In this document: positions 43,467-54,223 of the stretch, piece after piece
Layout: each line of letters opens with the position of its first letter
Numbering within the stretch: position 1 is the stretch's first letter
Assembly (NCBI GenBank): GCA_023426365.1
Contig: JAFAAW010000092.1
Span: 1-64,000, forward strand
Direction: 5' to 3'
DNA from: Pseudomonadota bacterium
Lineage (GTDB): Bacteria > Pseudomonadota > Alphaproteobacteria > Rhodospirillales > Magnetospirillaceae
Length of the DNA stretch: 64,000 nt
Notes under the pieces: generated by a model
Seen by the model: the letters and a program-made list of their open reading frames with translations, nothing else
Databases searched by the model: none
Told to the model about the DNA's origin: nothing
Made by a program: the position numbers and the translations under genes

Positions 43467-45015
43467 AATGGCTGGTGCCGGTGGAATAGGTGATCTTGTT
43501 CCAGACGTTGTACTTGCCGATGGGCGCGCTCATGGGCAGGCGCTTGACCTCGGCGAAGGTGGCGGCGTCCAGCACCATGACGGCGCCGTCCTTTTCCGAC
43601 AGCGACACCAGGGCGCGGCGGCCGTCGCGGGTGAATTCCACATGGCGGGTCAGCCGGCCGGGCGCCGGGCGGATGGTCCTGACCACCTCGAGCGTGCGGG
43701 TGTCGATGATCTGCATCGCATCCTTTTCCTTGCCCATGGACACATCCACCCAGGCATAGGGCGTCTTCTCGTGCCCGCGCATGAAGAAGCCTGGCCCCAG
43801 GGTGGGAATGCGCTTGACCGTGGCCCAGGTGGTCATGTCGATAACGCTGACCACCGCCTCCTTCAGGTGGGGCGTGGCCATCATCGGCCTGCCGTCCTTC
43901 CAGAACACGATGCCCGAGCCCAGATGCGGCATGCCCGCCAGGTCCAGGTCGGCCACCTTGCGCTTGAGGTCCAGGTCCACCACCAGCCCCTTGCCGCCAT
44001 CGCGCGAGGCGCCCATGACCCGTTCGTAGCCGGGGTCGAAAAAGAAATCGTCCATGTAGTCCGGCACGCGGATGCGCAGGGCCTGGAACCGGCCGCCCAT
44101 GCTGATGCCTTCCTCGAACCCCTTTTCGCGGGAATGGACAAAGCCGTTCATCACCGGCCCGGCATCGTCGGCATAGGGGATTTCCCATATTTCCTGAAGG
44201 TCGCGCAGGGCGACCACAAAGGAATGGCGCGGCGGCGCGGTATAGACCGCCGACACCCGGCTGGTCTTGCCGTCGCCGGCCACCGGGATCACCTGCATGG
44301 GCGAAAGGTCGCGGGCATCCAGCGCCACCAGGGTATGGGGCAGCACGTTGCCCACCATCAGGAAGCGCCCGTCATCGGACACCGCCACGTTGCGGGTGTT
44401 GATGCCGGCGCGCACCTCGGCCATCAGCTTGCCGGTCCACATGTCCACCTTGGACACCCAGCCATCGCGCGAGGCGAAATAGACGAAGCGGCCGTCGGGC
44501 GAGTATTTGGCGCCGCCATGCAGGGCGAAGCGGCTTTGGAAGCGATAGAGCGGCTCCATGCGGTCGCCGTCCACGATGGTGACGTGGTGGTCGCCGCCCT
44601 CCACCACCGTGAACAGGTTGAGCGGGTCGGATTTGAACGGCGGCTTGCCGGGCAGCGTGGCCGGGTCGGTCACCACCAGATGGCTGCCCCTGACCTGCTC
44701 CATCCCCCATTCGGGCACGGCGGGCAGCGGGGTCATCACGTATTTGGCCAGCGCCTTGATCTGGTCGGACGACAGCTTGTCGCGGAAGCCGTACATCTGG
44801 GTGGCCGCACGCCCGTCGGCGATCACCGATTCGGCCTCGCCCGGCTTGATGCGGCCCAAATTCTCCGGCAACAGCGCCGGGCCGATGGCCCCCAGCCGGT
44901 CGCCGCCATGGCAGGCGGCGCAATGCTCGGTGTAAAGCCGCGCCGGGTCGTCGCCGGCAAGCGCGGCGGCAGGCGCGGCCAATGCCAGGATTGCGGCCAG
45001 GACGAGCGGCTTCAT
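43465..45015 (-). CDS. nirN: dihydro-heme d1 dehydrogenase NirN
   Basis: A 516-aa periplasmic protein with an N-terminal signal (ALAG), a c-type heme motif CAACH (Cys32-His36) and a C-terminal eight-bladed propeller resembling NirS. Family members introduce the acrylate double bond in the last step of heme d1 synthesis. It overlaps nirJ by ATGA and ends the nir operon. The propeller ligands lie in RFALHGGAKYSP and HLGSGIVF. Confidence 0.9.
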   Translation of the reverse strand: MKPLVLAAILALAAPAAALAGDDPARLYTEHCAACHGGDRLGAIGPALLPENLGRIKPGEAESVIADGRAATQMYGFRDKLSSDQIKALAKYVMTPLPAVPEWGMEQVRGSHLVVTDPATLPGKPPFKSDPLNLFTVVEGGDHHVTIVDGDRMEPLYRFQSRFALHGGAKYSPDGRFVYFASRDGWVSKVDMWTGKLMAEVRAGINTRNVAVSDDGRFLMVGNVLPHTLVALDARDLSPMQVIPVAGDGKTSRVSAVYTAPPRHSFVVALRDLQEIWEIPYADDAGPVMNGFVHSREKGFEEGISMGGRFQALRIRVPDYMDDFFFDPGYERVMGASRDGGKGLVVDLDLKRKVADLDLAGMPHLGSGIVFWKDGRPMMATPHLKEAVVSVIDMTTWATVKRIPTLGPGFFMRGHEKTPYAWVDVSMGKEKDAMQIIDTRTLEVVRTIRPAPGRLTRHVEFTRDGRRALVSLSEKDGAVMVLDAATFAEVKRLPMSAPIGKYNVWNKITYSTGTSH

Positions 45016-46142
45016 GCGGCGATCTCCTCGTCCGTCAGGTAACAGCCGGGGTCCTCGGCCCAGCGGTCGGCATGCACCCGCTCCGCCCGCACCCGGCTGT
45101 TGCCGTTGCACAGCGGCAGATGGGCGCAGGCGCCGCAGCGGCCGGACAGCGTGCGCGGAAACTGCTTGAGGCCGGCCATCAGCGGGTTGGAGACGTCGCT
45201 CCAGATGGCCGAGAACGGCCGCTCGCGCACATTGCCCAGGCGCTCGTGCCACCACATGGTGTCGGGGTGGACCCAGCCCAGATTGTCGATGTTGGCCACG
45301 TTCCGGCCCGAGGCGTTGCCGCCCCATTGCGCCAGCTTGCCCCGGACGTGGGCGGCGCGGTCGGGGCGGTGGCGTTCCACCCATTTCAGGAAATAGGCGC
45401 CGTCGGCATCGTTGTTGCCGGTGACGAACTCCACCTCGGGCATACGGCGGGCCACGGCGAACAGGGTATCCATGGCCCGTCGGGTCATGATGCTTTCCGC
45501 GTCCTCGCCCCGGTTGGCGTTGCCGCGCCCGGCATAGTTCAGGTGCGAGAAATAGAACTTGCCCACGCCCTCGTTGCGCAGCAGCACCAGGATGTCGGGC
45601 AGGTGATGGGCGTTGTCGCGGGTCATGGTGAAGCGCAGGCCCACCTTGACCCCGCGCGCGGTGCAGCGGCGGATGCCGTTCAGCGCCTCGGCGAAAGCGC
45701 CGGGGCGGCCGCGAAAGGTGTCGTGCACGGCGCCGATGCCATCCACCGAGATGCCGACATAGTCGAACCCGGCATCGCGGATGCGGTCGGCGGTGGCCTC
45801 GTCGATGAGGGTGCCGTTGGTGGACAACGCCACGCTGGGAAAGCCCAAGCCCTTGGCCTCGGCCGCCAGTTCGAACAGATCGGGACGCAACAGCGGCTCG
45901 CCCCCCGACAGGATCAGCGCCGGCACGCCGAAGGCGCGCAGGTCGGCCATGGTGGCCTTGACCTCGGCGGCGGTCAGCTCGCCGCTGAAATCCTTGTCGG
46001 TGCTGCCGGAATAGCAGTGCCGGCACAGCAGGTTGCAGCGCCGCACGAGGTTCCAGATCACCACCGGCCCCTTGGGGTCGCGGCGCGGCCCCACCGGGGT
46101 GGGCGTGTCCAACTCGCGCAGGAACTGGCTCAGGCGGAACAT
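45012..46142 (-). CDS. nirJ: heme d1 biosynthesis radical SAM protein
   Basis: A 376-aa radical-SAM enzyme. The SAM cluster motif is CNLLCRHCYS; a SPASM-like C-terminal Cys set is CGACAHLPLC. It exchanges the propionate chains of the d1 precursor for oxo groups. It sits between nirH and nirN, overlapping nirN by 4 nt. Confidence 0.93.
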   Translation of the reverse strand: MFRLSQFLRELDTPTPVGPRRDPKGPVVIWNLVRRCNLLCRHCYSGSTDKDFSGELTAAEVKATMADLRAFGVPALILSGGEPLLRPDLFELAAEAKGLGFPSVALSTNGTLIDEATADRIRDAGFDYVGISVDGIGAVHDTFRGRPGAFAEALNGIRRCTARGVKVGLRFTMTRDNAHHLPDILVLLRNEGVGKFYFSHLNYAGRGNANRGEDAESIMTRRAMDTLFAVARRMPEVEFVTGNNDADGAYFLKWVERHRPDRAAHVRGKLAQWGGNASGRNVANIDNLGWVHPDTMWWHERLGNVRERPFSAIWSDVSNPLMAGLKQFPRTLSGRCGACAHLPLCNGNSRVRAERVHADRWAEDPGCYLTDEEIAA

Positions 46143-46161
46143 GATCCCCTCCCCCTTCTTC

Positions 46162-46641
46162 TCAGGTCAGGCGCAGACCGGTCTTTTTCAGGATGCGGGT
46201 GGAAAACAGCACCTGATGGCCGCGCACCATATCCCCCAGGGCGGCGGCCAGTTGATCCACCAGCGCGCGGGCGGTGGCCTCGTCGCGGGCGTGGATCATG
46301 GCGAACAGGTTGTAGGGCCAATGCGGCAGGCGGCGCGGGCGCTGATAGCAATGGCTGACGCAGGCCAGGCCGCACAGGCGGCGGCCGGCTTCCTCGGCGT
46401 CGCCGTCGGCCACGTCCCACACGGTCATGCCGTTGAAGCGATAGCCCAGTGCATAATGGTTGGGCACCACGCCGACGCGGCGGATGATGCCGTCCGCCTG
46501 CATGGCGGCCAGGCGGGCGATGACCAGATCGGCATCCAGCCCCAACGCGTCGGCCACCGCCCCATAGGGGTCGGGCGACAACGGCAGGCCGTCCTGGGTG
46601 GCGACGATGATGGAACGGTCGATCTCGTCCAGTGCCCTCAT
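46162..46641 (-). CDS. nirH: siroheme decarboxylase subunit NirH
   Basis: A 159-aa AsnC/Lrp-like protein of the siroheme decarboxylase family. An N-terminal helix-turn-helix remnant (GAVADALGLDADLVIARL) is followed by the signature RRLPHWPYNLFAMIH, shared with NirL. With NirD, NirL and NirG it decarboxylates siroheme to didecarboxysiroheme. It starts inside nirG, overlapping by 4 nt. Confidence 0.88.
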   Translation of the reverse strand: MRALDEIDRSIIVATQDGLPLSPDPYGAVADALGLDADLVIARLAAMQADGIIRRVGVVPNHYALGYRFNGMTVWDVADGDAEEAGRRLCGLACVSHCYQRPRRLPHWPYNLFAMIHARDEATARALVDQLAAALGDMVRGHQVLFSTRILKKTGLRLT

Positions 46642-47087
46642 GCCTCGATCCTCAAGCCCACGTGGAATTCGCGAAGCTTCGGCATGTCGTACACCACCAG
46701 GCCGGTCAGCGCCTGAACCTCGGTCAAGACGGCATCCACCCGGGCGCGGCTTTCGGCGGCGACGACGAACCACATGTTGAGCGCATGGTCGCGGGCATAA
46801 TTGTGCGCCACTTCGGGAAAGGAATTGACGATCCCCGCCACTTCGTCGAAGCGGTCGGCCGGCACCACCATGGCCACCAGGGTGTTGTGGCCGCCGAAGC
46901 GGTCGGCGTTGTACATGGGGCCGAAGCGCGACAGCACGCCGGCCTCGCGCAACGTCCGGATGCGCGCGATCAGCTCGCCCTCGCTCAGCCCCAGGGGGGC
47001 GGCGGCATCGGCGAAGGGGCGCCGGGTCAGCGGAAAGCCGCCCTGCAGGGCGTTGATGATGCGGCGGTCGGTATCGTCCATGGTCAT
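46638..47087 (-). CDS. nirG: siroheme decarboxylase subunit NirG
   Basis: A 149-aa Lrp-like protein, similar to NirD: FPEVAHNYARDHALNMWFVV is the family signature. It is expected to pair with NirH. An alternative ATG two codons downstream (47081) exists; the first gives the 4-nt overlap with nirL. Confidence 0.87.
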   Translation of the reverse strand: MTMDDTDRRIINALQGGFPLTRRPFADAAAPLGLSEGELIARIRTLREAGVLSRFGPMYNADRFGGHNTLVAMVVPADRFDEVAGIVNSFPEVAHNYARDHALNMWFVVAAESRARVDAVLTEVQALTGLVVYDMPKLREFHVGLRIEA

Positions 47088-47578
47088 TCCGCCGCCTGAC
47101 GGCGGGTGTAGCGGGCGCCGCATTGCTTGAAGCGGCGGGTGCTGAACAGCACCTCGCGCGGCAGATGGGCGACGCCCTCGCGCTCGGCCATCTGCGCCAG
47201 GGCGTCGCGCACCTGGGCACGGTCGCGGCCGTGGATCATGGTGAACAGGTTGTAGGGCCAGTGGGGCAGCCGCCGCGGCCGCCGATAGCACAGCGACACC
47301 TCGGGGCACAGGCCCAGGCGCAGGCCGGTGTCGCGGACCTGATCGTCGGGCACGTCCCACACCACCATGGCATTGGCGCGATAGCCCAGCTCGTGGTGGC
47401 GGACGATGACGCCCAGGCGGCGGATGACGCCCCCTTCCACCATGGCGTCCAGGCGCCGGATCACCTCGGCCTCGGCCATGCCGACCGCTTGGCCCAGGGT
47501 CTGATAGGGCCGGCTGTCCAGGGTCAGGCCGGCGCACAGGGCGGACACCAAGTCGAGATCGCGCGCGTCTAGCTCCAT
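47084..47578 (-). CDS. nirL: siroheme decarboxylase subunit NirL
   Basis: A 164-aa Lrp-like protein with RRLPHWPYNLFTMIHGRD, paralogous to NirH. It forms the NirDL pair. It overlaps nirD by 10 nt and nirG by 4 nt. Confidence 0.87.
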   Translation of the reverse strand: MELDARDLDLVSALCAGLTLDSRPYQTLGQAVGMAEAEVIRRLDAMVEGGVIRRLGVIVRHHELGYRANAMVVWDVPDDQVRDTGLRLGLCPEVSLCYRRPRRLPHWPYNLFTMIHGRDRAQVRDALAQMAEREGVAHLPREVLFSTRRFKQCGARYTRRQAAE

Positions 47579-48036
47579 CGCAGGCCGAACCCCAAATCGA
47601 TGTGGAAATCCTCGAGCATGGGCAGGTCCAGCACCCCGATGCCGGTGCGCCGCTCGATGTCGCCCAGCACGGCGACCACGTCGTCGCGGCCCGCCGCCGC
47701 CACCACGAACCACAGGTTCAGGCGGTGCTCGCGCTGGTAATTGTGGTTGACCTCGGGATAGCTGGACACCAGCTCGGCCACCCGTTCCAGCCATTCGGCC
47801 GGCACCGCCATGGCCGCCAGCGTCGAGGCGCCCACCGCGTGCGGGCGGATCACCGCCCCCACCCGGCTGACCGCGCCGGCCCGCGTCAGGCGCGCCAGAC
47901 GCTCCATCACCTCGGCTTCGGCGATGCCCAGCCTTTCGCCGATCTCGGCATAGGGGCGCGCGCTCAGCGGGAAGTCGTGCTGAAAATCGTCCAGCAGACG
48001 GCGGTCGATGGCGTCCAGCACATTGAGGGCGTTCAT
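47569..48036 (-). CDS. nirD: siroheme decarboxylase subunit NirD
   Basis: A 155-aa Lrp-like protein; signature YPEVNHNYQREHRLNLWFVV, paralogous to NirG. The internal ATG at 48036 is the likely start, 4 nt after the nirF stop. Heme d1 branch of tetrapyrrole synthesis. Confidence 0.87.
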   Translation of the reverse strand: MNALNVLDAIDRRLLDDFQHDFPLSARPYAEIGERLGIAEAEVMERLARLTRAGAVSRVGAVIRPHAVGASTLAAMAVPAEWLERVAELVSSYPEVNHNYQREHRLNLWFVVAAAGRDDVVAVLGDIERRTGIGVLDLPMLEDFHIDLGFGLRWS

Positions 48037-48040
48037 GGTC

Positions 48041-49207
48041 TTACAACCCGATCCGGTGGGCGCGCGCGGTGAAGAAGATGCCCGACGGCTTGGGCACCGC
48101 CATCTCGCCCACCTGCTCCAGCGTCTCGGTGTCCCACACGCTGACCCGGTCGGCATCGCGCACCGACAGCCACACCCGTTCCCCGCGCGGGGTGAATTCC
48201 ATGTGCAGCACCGCCGGCCCCGGCTCGATGGTCTTGACCACCTGCAGGCTGGGCACGTCGATCACCTGGACCTTGCCGTTATCGGGCAGGGCGAAATTCA
48301 CCCACATCTGGCGGCCGTCGGGCCGCAGCATGGCGAAGATGGGCTGGCCCGCCACCGGGATGCGCCCCACCTCGCGCCAGGTGGTGGTGTCCACCACCAG
48401 CACCTCGTGACGGCCGACCGTCGGCAGGAAGGCATGGGTTCCCGACGCCGCCCATCCTTCCAGGTGCGGCATTTTGTAGACGGGCAGCGGCTGTTCGCCC
48501 CGGCCGTAATGGTCGAGGATGCGCCGCACCCCGGCATCCGGGTTCCACAGGTCCAGCATGGCGATGCCGTCCTCGCCGAACAGGCCGGCCATGTAATAGC
48601 GGCCGTCCTCGGTGATCAGCGCGTCATAGGGCTGCTTGCCGATGCCGGTGTACTTGCGGATCTGCGGGCGCTTGGGGTCCTTGAGGTCGATCAGCCAGAT
48701 CTCGCCCGATTCGTACAGCGAGAAGGCGAAGCGGTTGCCGGTCGCATCCTCCAGCCCGACCACCTTGCTGCGGCTGCCGTCGGCGCCGATGGCGGGAATG
48801 TCGGCCAGCAGGTCAAGCGTGGCGGCGTCGAACACCTTGACCCCGCCCGGCTCGTAATTGGCGACCGCCACCAGCGTGCCGTCCTGGGAAATGGCGCCGC
48901 CGATGGAATTGCCCGACTGCACCACGCGGCCGACCACGCGGGCTTCCAGCAGGTCCACCTTGGTCAGGCCGCCGTCGCGGCCGAACACGAAGGCGTAGCG
49001 CTCGTCGCGGGAAAACACCACCGAGGCATGGGAAAGGTCACCCAGCCCGGTGATGCGGCCCAGGCTGGTGCTGCGGGTGGTCTCGACCAGCCGCACGGCG
49101 CCGTCGGCGCGCTCCACCACCACCCCAAGGTCGCCGGTGCTGCGCAACGGCGCCTGGGCACAGGCGGACAGCATCAGCGCAAGGGCTGCGCAGGCAAGCC
49201 GTTTCAT
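48041..49207 (-). CDS. nirF: heme d1 biosynthesis lipoprotein NirF
   Basis: A 388-aa periplasmic protein. The signal ends with a lipobox (LSAC), indicating membrane anchoring. The rest is a beta-propeller like the d1 domain of NirS, with repeated strands such as GKVQVIDVPSLQVVKTIEPG. It is required for d1 maturation, proposed as a heme-modifying or chaperone protein. It overlaps nirC by 4 nt. Confidence 0.9.
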   Translation of the reverse strand: MKRLACAALALMLSACAQAPLRSTGDLGVVVERADGAVRLVETTRSTSLGRITGLGDLSHASVVFSRDERYAFVFGRDGGLTKVDLLEARVVGRVVQSGNSIGGAISQDGTLVAVANYEPGGVKVFDAATLDLLADIPAIGADGSRSKVVGLEDATGNRFAFSLYESGEIWLIDLKDPKRPQIRKYTGIGKQPYDALITEDGRYYMAGLFGEDGIAMLDLWNPDAGVRRILDHYGRGEQPLPVYKMPHLEGWAASGTHAFLPTVGRHEVLVVDTTTWREVGRIPVAGQPIFAMLRPDGRQMWVNFALPDNGKVQVIDVPSLQVVKTIEPGPAVLHMEFTPRGERVWLSVRDADRVSVWDTETLEQVGEMAVPKPSGIFFTARAHRIGL

Positions 49208-49518
49208 GGTCCCTCTCCCTTGAGATGGCGGACGATCCAGCGGGCGTCCTCCTCGCTCAGCAGGCCGCGCCAGGGCGGCATGGGCGTGCCCGGGCGGCCG
49301 TCCAGGATGGTCGCGGCCAAGGCTTCGTCGCCGAAATCGGCCAGCCGTTCCGCCACCAGCGGCGCGCCCAGCCCGCCCCGGCGGGTCAGGCCGTGGCAGG
49401 AGCCGCAATCCTGTTCGACGATGTTGCGGAGCTGTTCCTGGCGGGAGGCGCTGGGCGCGGCCTGGGCGGACAGTCCCGCCAGCATGGCCGCCAGCGCCAC
49501 GGCGAAGGCGGCCTTCAT
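49204..49518 (-). CDS. nirC: c-type cytochrome NirC
   Basis: A 104-aa periplasmic monoheme cytochrome: signal peptide to about residue 21, CGSCH heme motif at about 38-42, and the axial-Met region PGTPMPPW. It donates electrons to NirS or takes part in d1 maturation. It overlaps nirE by 4 nt. Confidence 0.87.
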   Translation of the reverse strand: MKAAFAVALAAMLAGLSAQAAPSASRQEQLRNIVEQDCGSCHGLTRRGGLGAPLVAERLADFGDEALAATILDGRPGTPMPPWRGLLSEEDARWIVRHLKGEGP

Positions 49519-50282
49519 TGCGCCGCCTCGGGCACCAGCCGCTCCAGCGTGGGCACCACCGCGCGCTCCACCACCCGCCCGATGATCAGCAGCGAGGGCG
49601 GCCGCGGATTCCACCGCGCCATGTCGGCCGGCAGATTGGCCAGCGTCGAGAACAAGGTGCGCTGATGGGCGGTGGTGCCGCGCTCGATGACGGCAACGGG
49701 CGTCTCGCCGGAAAGCCCCGCGCCCCGTAGGCCGCCGGCGAGACGCTCCGCGCTCGCCACCCCCATGTACACCACCAGGGTGCACCGGGGATCGGCTAGC
49801 GAAGTCCAATCCAAATCAAGGTCGCGGTCGTCCATGCGGTGACCGGTGACCAGTCGCACGCTTTCCGCGACACCCCTGTGGGTCAGCGGAATGCCCGTGC
49901 TTGCGGCGCATCCCGAAGCGGCGGTGATGCCGGGCACCACCTCGAACGGGATGCCGGCGGCGGCCAGCGCCTCGGCTTCCTCGCCGCCGCGGCCGAAGAT
50001 GAACGGGTCGCCGCCCTTGAGGCGCACCACGTCGTCACCCGCTTCGGCCAGCGTCACCAGCAGGCGGTTGATCTCCTCCTGCGGCAGCGCGTGGTGGCCG
50101 GTTTCCTTGCCCACGTCGATGCGCCGCGCATGGGGCGGGATCATGTCCAGCACCGCTTCCCCCACCAGGCGGTCGAACACCACCAGTTGGGCGCCGGCGA
50201 TGGCGCGGGCCGCCTTGACCGTCAACAATTCGGGATCGCCGGGACCGGCGCCCACCAAGGTAACCTTGCCGCGTCTCGTCAT
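49515..50282 (-). CDS. nirE: uroporphyrinogen-III C-methyltransferase
   Basis: A 255-aa SAM-dependent SUMT making precorrin-2 for heme d1. It has VTLVGAGPGDPELLTVKA, VRLKGGDPFIFGRGGEEAEAL, PGITAASGCAA and GIPLTHRGVA. It lacks the CysG dehydrogenase/chelatase domains. Its place in the nir cluster favours the name nirE over cobA. Confidence 0.92.
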   Translation of the reverse strand: MTRRGKVTLVGAGPGDPELLTVKAARAIAGAQLVVFDRLVGEAVLDMIPPHARRIDVGKETGHHALPQEEINRLLVTLAEAGDDVVRLKGGDPFIFGRGGEEAEALAAAGIPFEVVPGITAASGCAASTGIPLTHRGVAESVRLVTGHRMDDRDLDLDWTSLADPRCTLVVYMGVASAERLAGGLRGAGLSGETPVAVIERGTTAHQRTLFSTLANLPADMARWNPRPPSLLIIGRVVERAVVPTLERLVPEAAQ

Positions 50283-50294
50283 GGCTGCCCCCTA

Positions 50295-50609
50295 TCAGCG
50301 CGCCACCTCGACGGTGCCCATCATGTCGGGATGGGGACCGCAGCGAATGGTGAACCGGCCCGGCGCATCGAAGCGGTGTCGATACGTTTCCCCCGGAAAC
50401 AGCCGGTCCGATTCGGGCTGGCCTTCGACGATGACCGAGTGGCTGGTGCGCTTTTCCGCATTCAGCCATTCCACCACCGTGCCGGGCCGCACCGTCACCG
50501 CCAGGGGGTCGAAGCGGTACCTGTCCATGACGACACGCATCACCTCTTCGCCCTGGGCGGGCACCGCCGTCAGCAGGAGAAACGCGACAGGAGCCAGTGT
50601 GCGGATCAT
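50295..50609 (-). CDS. cupredoxin (amicyanin/plastocyanin-like)
   Basis: A 104-aa blue-copper protein with a Sec signal (ending VPAQG). The type 1 copper ligands are His in TSHSV, then Cys, His and Met in RCGPHPDMMG; this C-x2-H-x2-M loop has the spacing of amicyanin. A cupredoxin inside a nirS cluster suggests it feeds electrons to cytochrome cd1. It lies 12 nt ahead of nirE on the same strand. Confidence 0.83.
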   Translation of the reverse strand: MIRTLAPVAFLLLTAVPAQGEEVMRVVMDRYRFDPLAVTVRPGTVVEWLNAEKRTSHSVIVEGQPESDRLFPGETYRHRFDAPGRFTIRCGPHPDMMGTVEVAR

Positions 50610-50634
50610 GGCGCGCCTCCCTTGCCGGCCGGCC

Positions 50635-51627
50635 TTACTGCTTCACCGCCTTGATCTCGCCATCGGCGTCCAGGCCCAGCCGCATGTCCAGCGACACGTG
50701 GTGGAAGCGGCCCCAGGCGTGGTCGTCATGGACGGCGAAGCCGACGGTGTAGGTCTTGCCCGGCTCGAGGGCATGGTCGCCCGGCTGGCCGGATTTGAGC
50801 TTGCGGGTCATGGTGATGACCCAGTTGGCACCGTCCTTCTTGCCCTCGAACTTGGCGCCGCCGTCCTGCTTGAGCACGCGCTCGCCCAGCACGTAGCCGT
50901 CCTCGGACACGCCGCCCTTGCCGCTCTTGTAGCGGGCGAGGTCCAGGAACTTGCCGTCCTTCAGCATGGCGTCCAGCTCGGCCTGCGGCTTCACCTTGTC
51001 CCAGCCGCCGCGCGGCTCGTCCTTGATGGAGATGCTGGTGCGCGATTCGGGCAGGTACTTGCTGACATAGCCGTCCTTCTTGGGGGCGCTGGGCATGTCG
51101 CGGGCGTCGGCGTGGCAGCTGCTCCAGCAGCCGGCGCGGTCGGCATCGGCCACCTTGCCGGCGTCGATCATCAGCGCCACCTTGACCTCGTTGTCGGGGT
51201 CCATCTTGCCGCCCGGCGCGTTCGGCGCCGCGTTGTGCGGACCGGCCGGGAACTCGAAGCGCATGTACAGGTTCTCGGCGTCATAGGCGGCCTTGACCGT
51301 CATGGGGATGGAACCGCGCTTGCCGGGAATGACGGTCGGCTCGATCTTCTCGCCGCTGACCATCTTCTTGCCCATGTCGGCGGTTTCCTCGGCATGGCAG
51401 CCCGAGCACTTCTCGCCCTTCTTGGTGTAGGACCGGGCGCCGCCGTGGTCGGTGCCGACCTGGATCCACTCGTAGGACGACTGGCCGGGATAGAACAGAA
51501 CCGTCTTGGCCTCGGGCACCTTGGCCCAGTCGATGGCCTTGCCGGCGGCCCAGGCGGGGCCGGCGGCCAGCATCAGGGCGCAGGAGGCAACCCCCAGGGT
51601 GGTGAACAGGGAACGCTTGCTCATCAT
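50635..51627 (-). CDS. nirB: diheme cytochrome c-552 with ethylbenzene-dehydrogenase-like domain
   Basis: A 330-aa periplasmic protein with a signal ending AWA. It has one canonical heme motif, CSGCH (about residue 75), and a second site CWSSCH which is C-x3-C-H. The C-terminal part is the EB_dh heme-binding domain. It is analogous to NirB of Pseudomonas stutzeri (nirTB). ATG at 51627 has AGGAG five bases upstream; GTG at 51633 is possible. Confidence 0.75.
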   Translation of the reverse strand: MMSKRSLFTTLGVASCALMLAAGPAWAAGKAIDWAKVPEAKTVLFYPGQSSYEWIQVGTDHGGARSYTKKGEKCSGCHAEETADMGKKMVSGEKIEPTVIPGKRGSIPMTVKAAYDAENLYMRFEFPAGPHNAAPNAPGGKMDPDNEVKVALMIDAGKVADADRAGCWSSCHADARDMPSAPKKDGYVSKYLPESRTSISIKDEPRGGWDKVKPQAELDAMLKDGKFLDLARYKSGKGGVSEDGYVLGERVLKQDGGAKFEGKKDGANWVITMTRKLKSGQPGDHALEPGKTYTVGFAVHDDHAWGRFHHVSLDMRLGLDADGEIKAVKQ

Positions 51628-51629
51628 CC

Positions 51630-52211
51630 TCACTCCTCGTCTTCCAGCCCTTGATGGACCGGCTTGTGGGCGATGCCCTTGTGGCAGTCGATGCAGGTCA
51701 TGCCATCTTCCTGGGCACTCTCATGCTGCTTGCGGGCGCGCTGCTTCTGCTTTTCGGGATCCATCTGGTCGAAGGCATGGCAGTTGCGGCATTCCCGCGA
51801 GTCGGTGGCCTTCATGCGCGCCCATTCACGCTTGGCCATTTCCAGGCGGCGGGCGTCGAACTTCTCGGGCGTCGAAACCGTGCCCAGGACCTTGTGGTAA
51901 AGCTCGTTCGAGGCCTGGATCTTGCGGATCATCTTGTGCGTCCAGTCCTTGGGGACGTGGCAGTCCGGACAGGTGGCGCGCACGCCCGAGCGATTGGTGT
52001 AGTGGATGGTCTTCTTGTATTCCTGGTAGACGTTGTCCTTCATCTCGTGGCACGAGATGCAGAAATCCAAGGTATTCGTCGCCTCCATGCCCGTATTGAA
52101 GGCACCCCAGAAGACGATGCCGCCAATAAACAGGACCGCAGCGCCGATCAGGCTGGCGCCCAGGATGCGTATCCTGAACACTCGGGTCAGCAAGGATTGG
52201 TTGGAAGCCAT
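51630..52211 (-). CDS. nirT: NapC/NirT-type tetraheme quinol dehydrogenase
   Basis: A 193-aa membrane-anchored protein: one N-terminal transmembrane helix (about 15-37) followed by four heme motifs CISCH, CPDCH, CRNCH and CIDCH. It oxidises quinol and passes electrons to periplasmic acceptors such as NirB and NirS. It is the first gene of the minus-strand nir operon, divergent from nirS. Confidence 0.92.
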   Translation of the reverse strand: MASNQSLLTRVFRIRILGASLIGAAVLFIGGIVFWGAFNTGMEATNTLDFCISCHEMKDNVYQEYKKTIHYTNRSGVRATCPDCHVPKDWTHKMIRKIQASNELYHKVLGTVSTPEKFDARRLEMAKREWARMKATDSRECRNCHAFDQMDPEKQKQRARKQHESAQEDGMTCIDCHKGIAHKPVHQGLEDEE

Positions 52212-52354
52212 GGCCGTACCCCGAAGGTCTCCTCTCTATCTTTTTTCCGAGCCATAACATGAAGGCCCGCTGAATCGAATTGACGTTGGGCAACCTGGGT
52301 TTGCGCTCCCGGCCCCGATATCGGCACCCTATCGCGGCTGCCACGCCGGGATTT

Positions 52355-52368
52355 GTGACCTTGGTCAA
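52355..52368. promoter_or_regulatory. FNR/DNR-type box (nirT side)
   Basis: GTGACCTTGGTCAA fits TTGAC-N4-GTCAA except for the first base. It lies 144 bp ahead of nirT within the 325-bp nirT-nirS spacer, which holds no gene. Confidence 0.6.
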
Positions 52369-52427
52369 TTTCGCAAACGTTGTCGGCATACGTGGAAACC
52401 GCAGGCGGGACTTTTCGCCCTCGCTAT

Positions 52428-52441
52428 TTGACTTTGGTTAA
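52428..52441. promoter_or_regulatory. FNR/DNR-type box (nirS side)
   Basis: TTGACTTTGGTTAA, one mismatch from the TTGAC-N4-GTCAA palindrome, about 95 bp before nirS. It probably binds DNR under low oxygen with NO. Confidence 0.65.
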
Positions 52442-52533
52442 AGAGACGGGTCTTAACACGCTGCATCCTCACGGACATTGGAGCGCTGGATCCCTTGGGG
52501 GGAACTCCGGCCACCGATCACTCGTGGAGGTAA

Positions 52534-54159
<1,626 letters not shown>

Positions 54160-54183
54160 GCATCACGCCCTGGCGTGAGGCGG

Positions 54184-54215
54184 CCCCGGGAAGCCCTGGC
54201 TTCCCGGGGCTTTTT
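54184..54215 (+). terminator. rho-independent terminator after nirS
   Basis: CCCCGGGAAG pairs with CTTCCCGGGG around CCCTGG, then TTTTT. So nirS is monocistronic. Confidence 0.9.
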
Positions 54216-54223
54216 CGTCGGGC

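Noticed and set aside
43293..43493. 66-codon plus-strand frame
   Set aside because: It is a translation of intergenic element copy C. The same kind of peptide appears wherever the element occurs.
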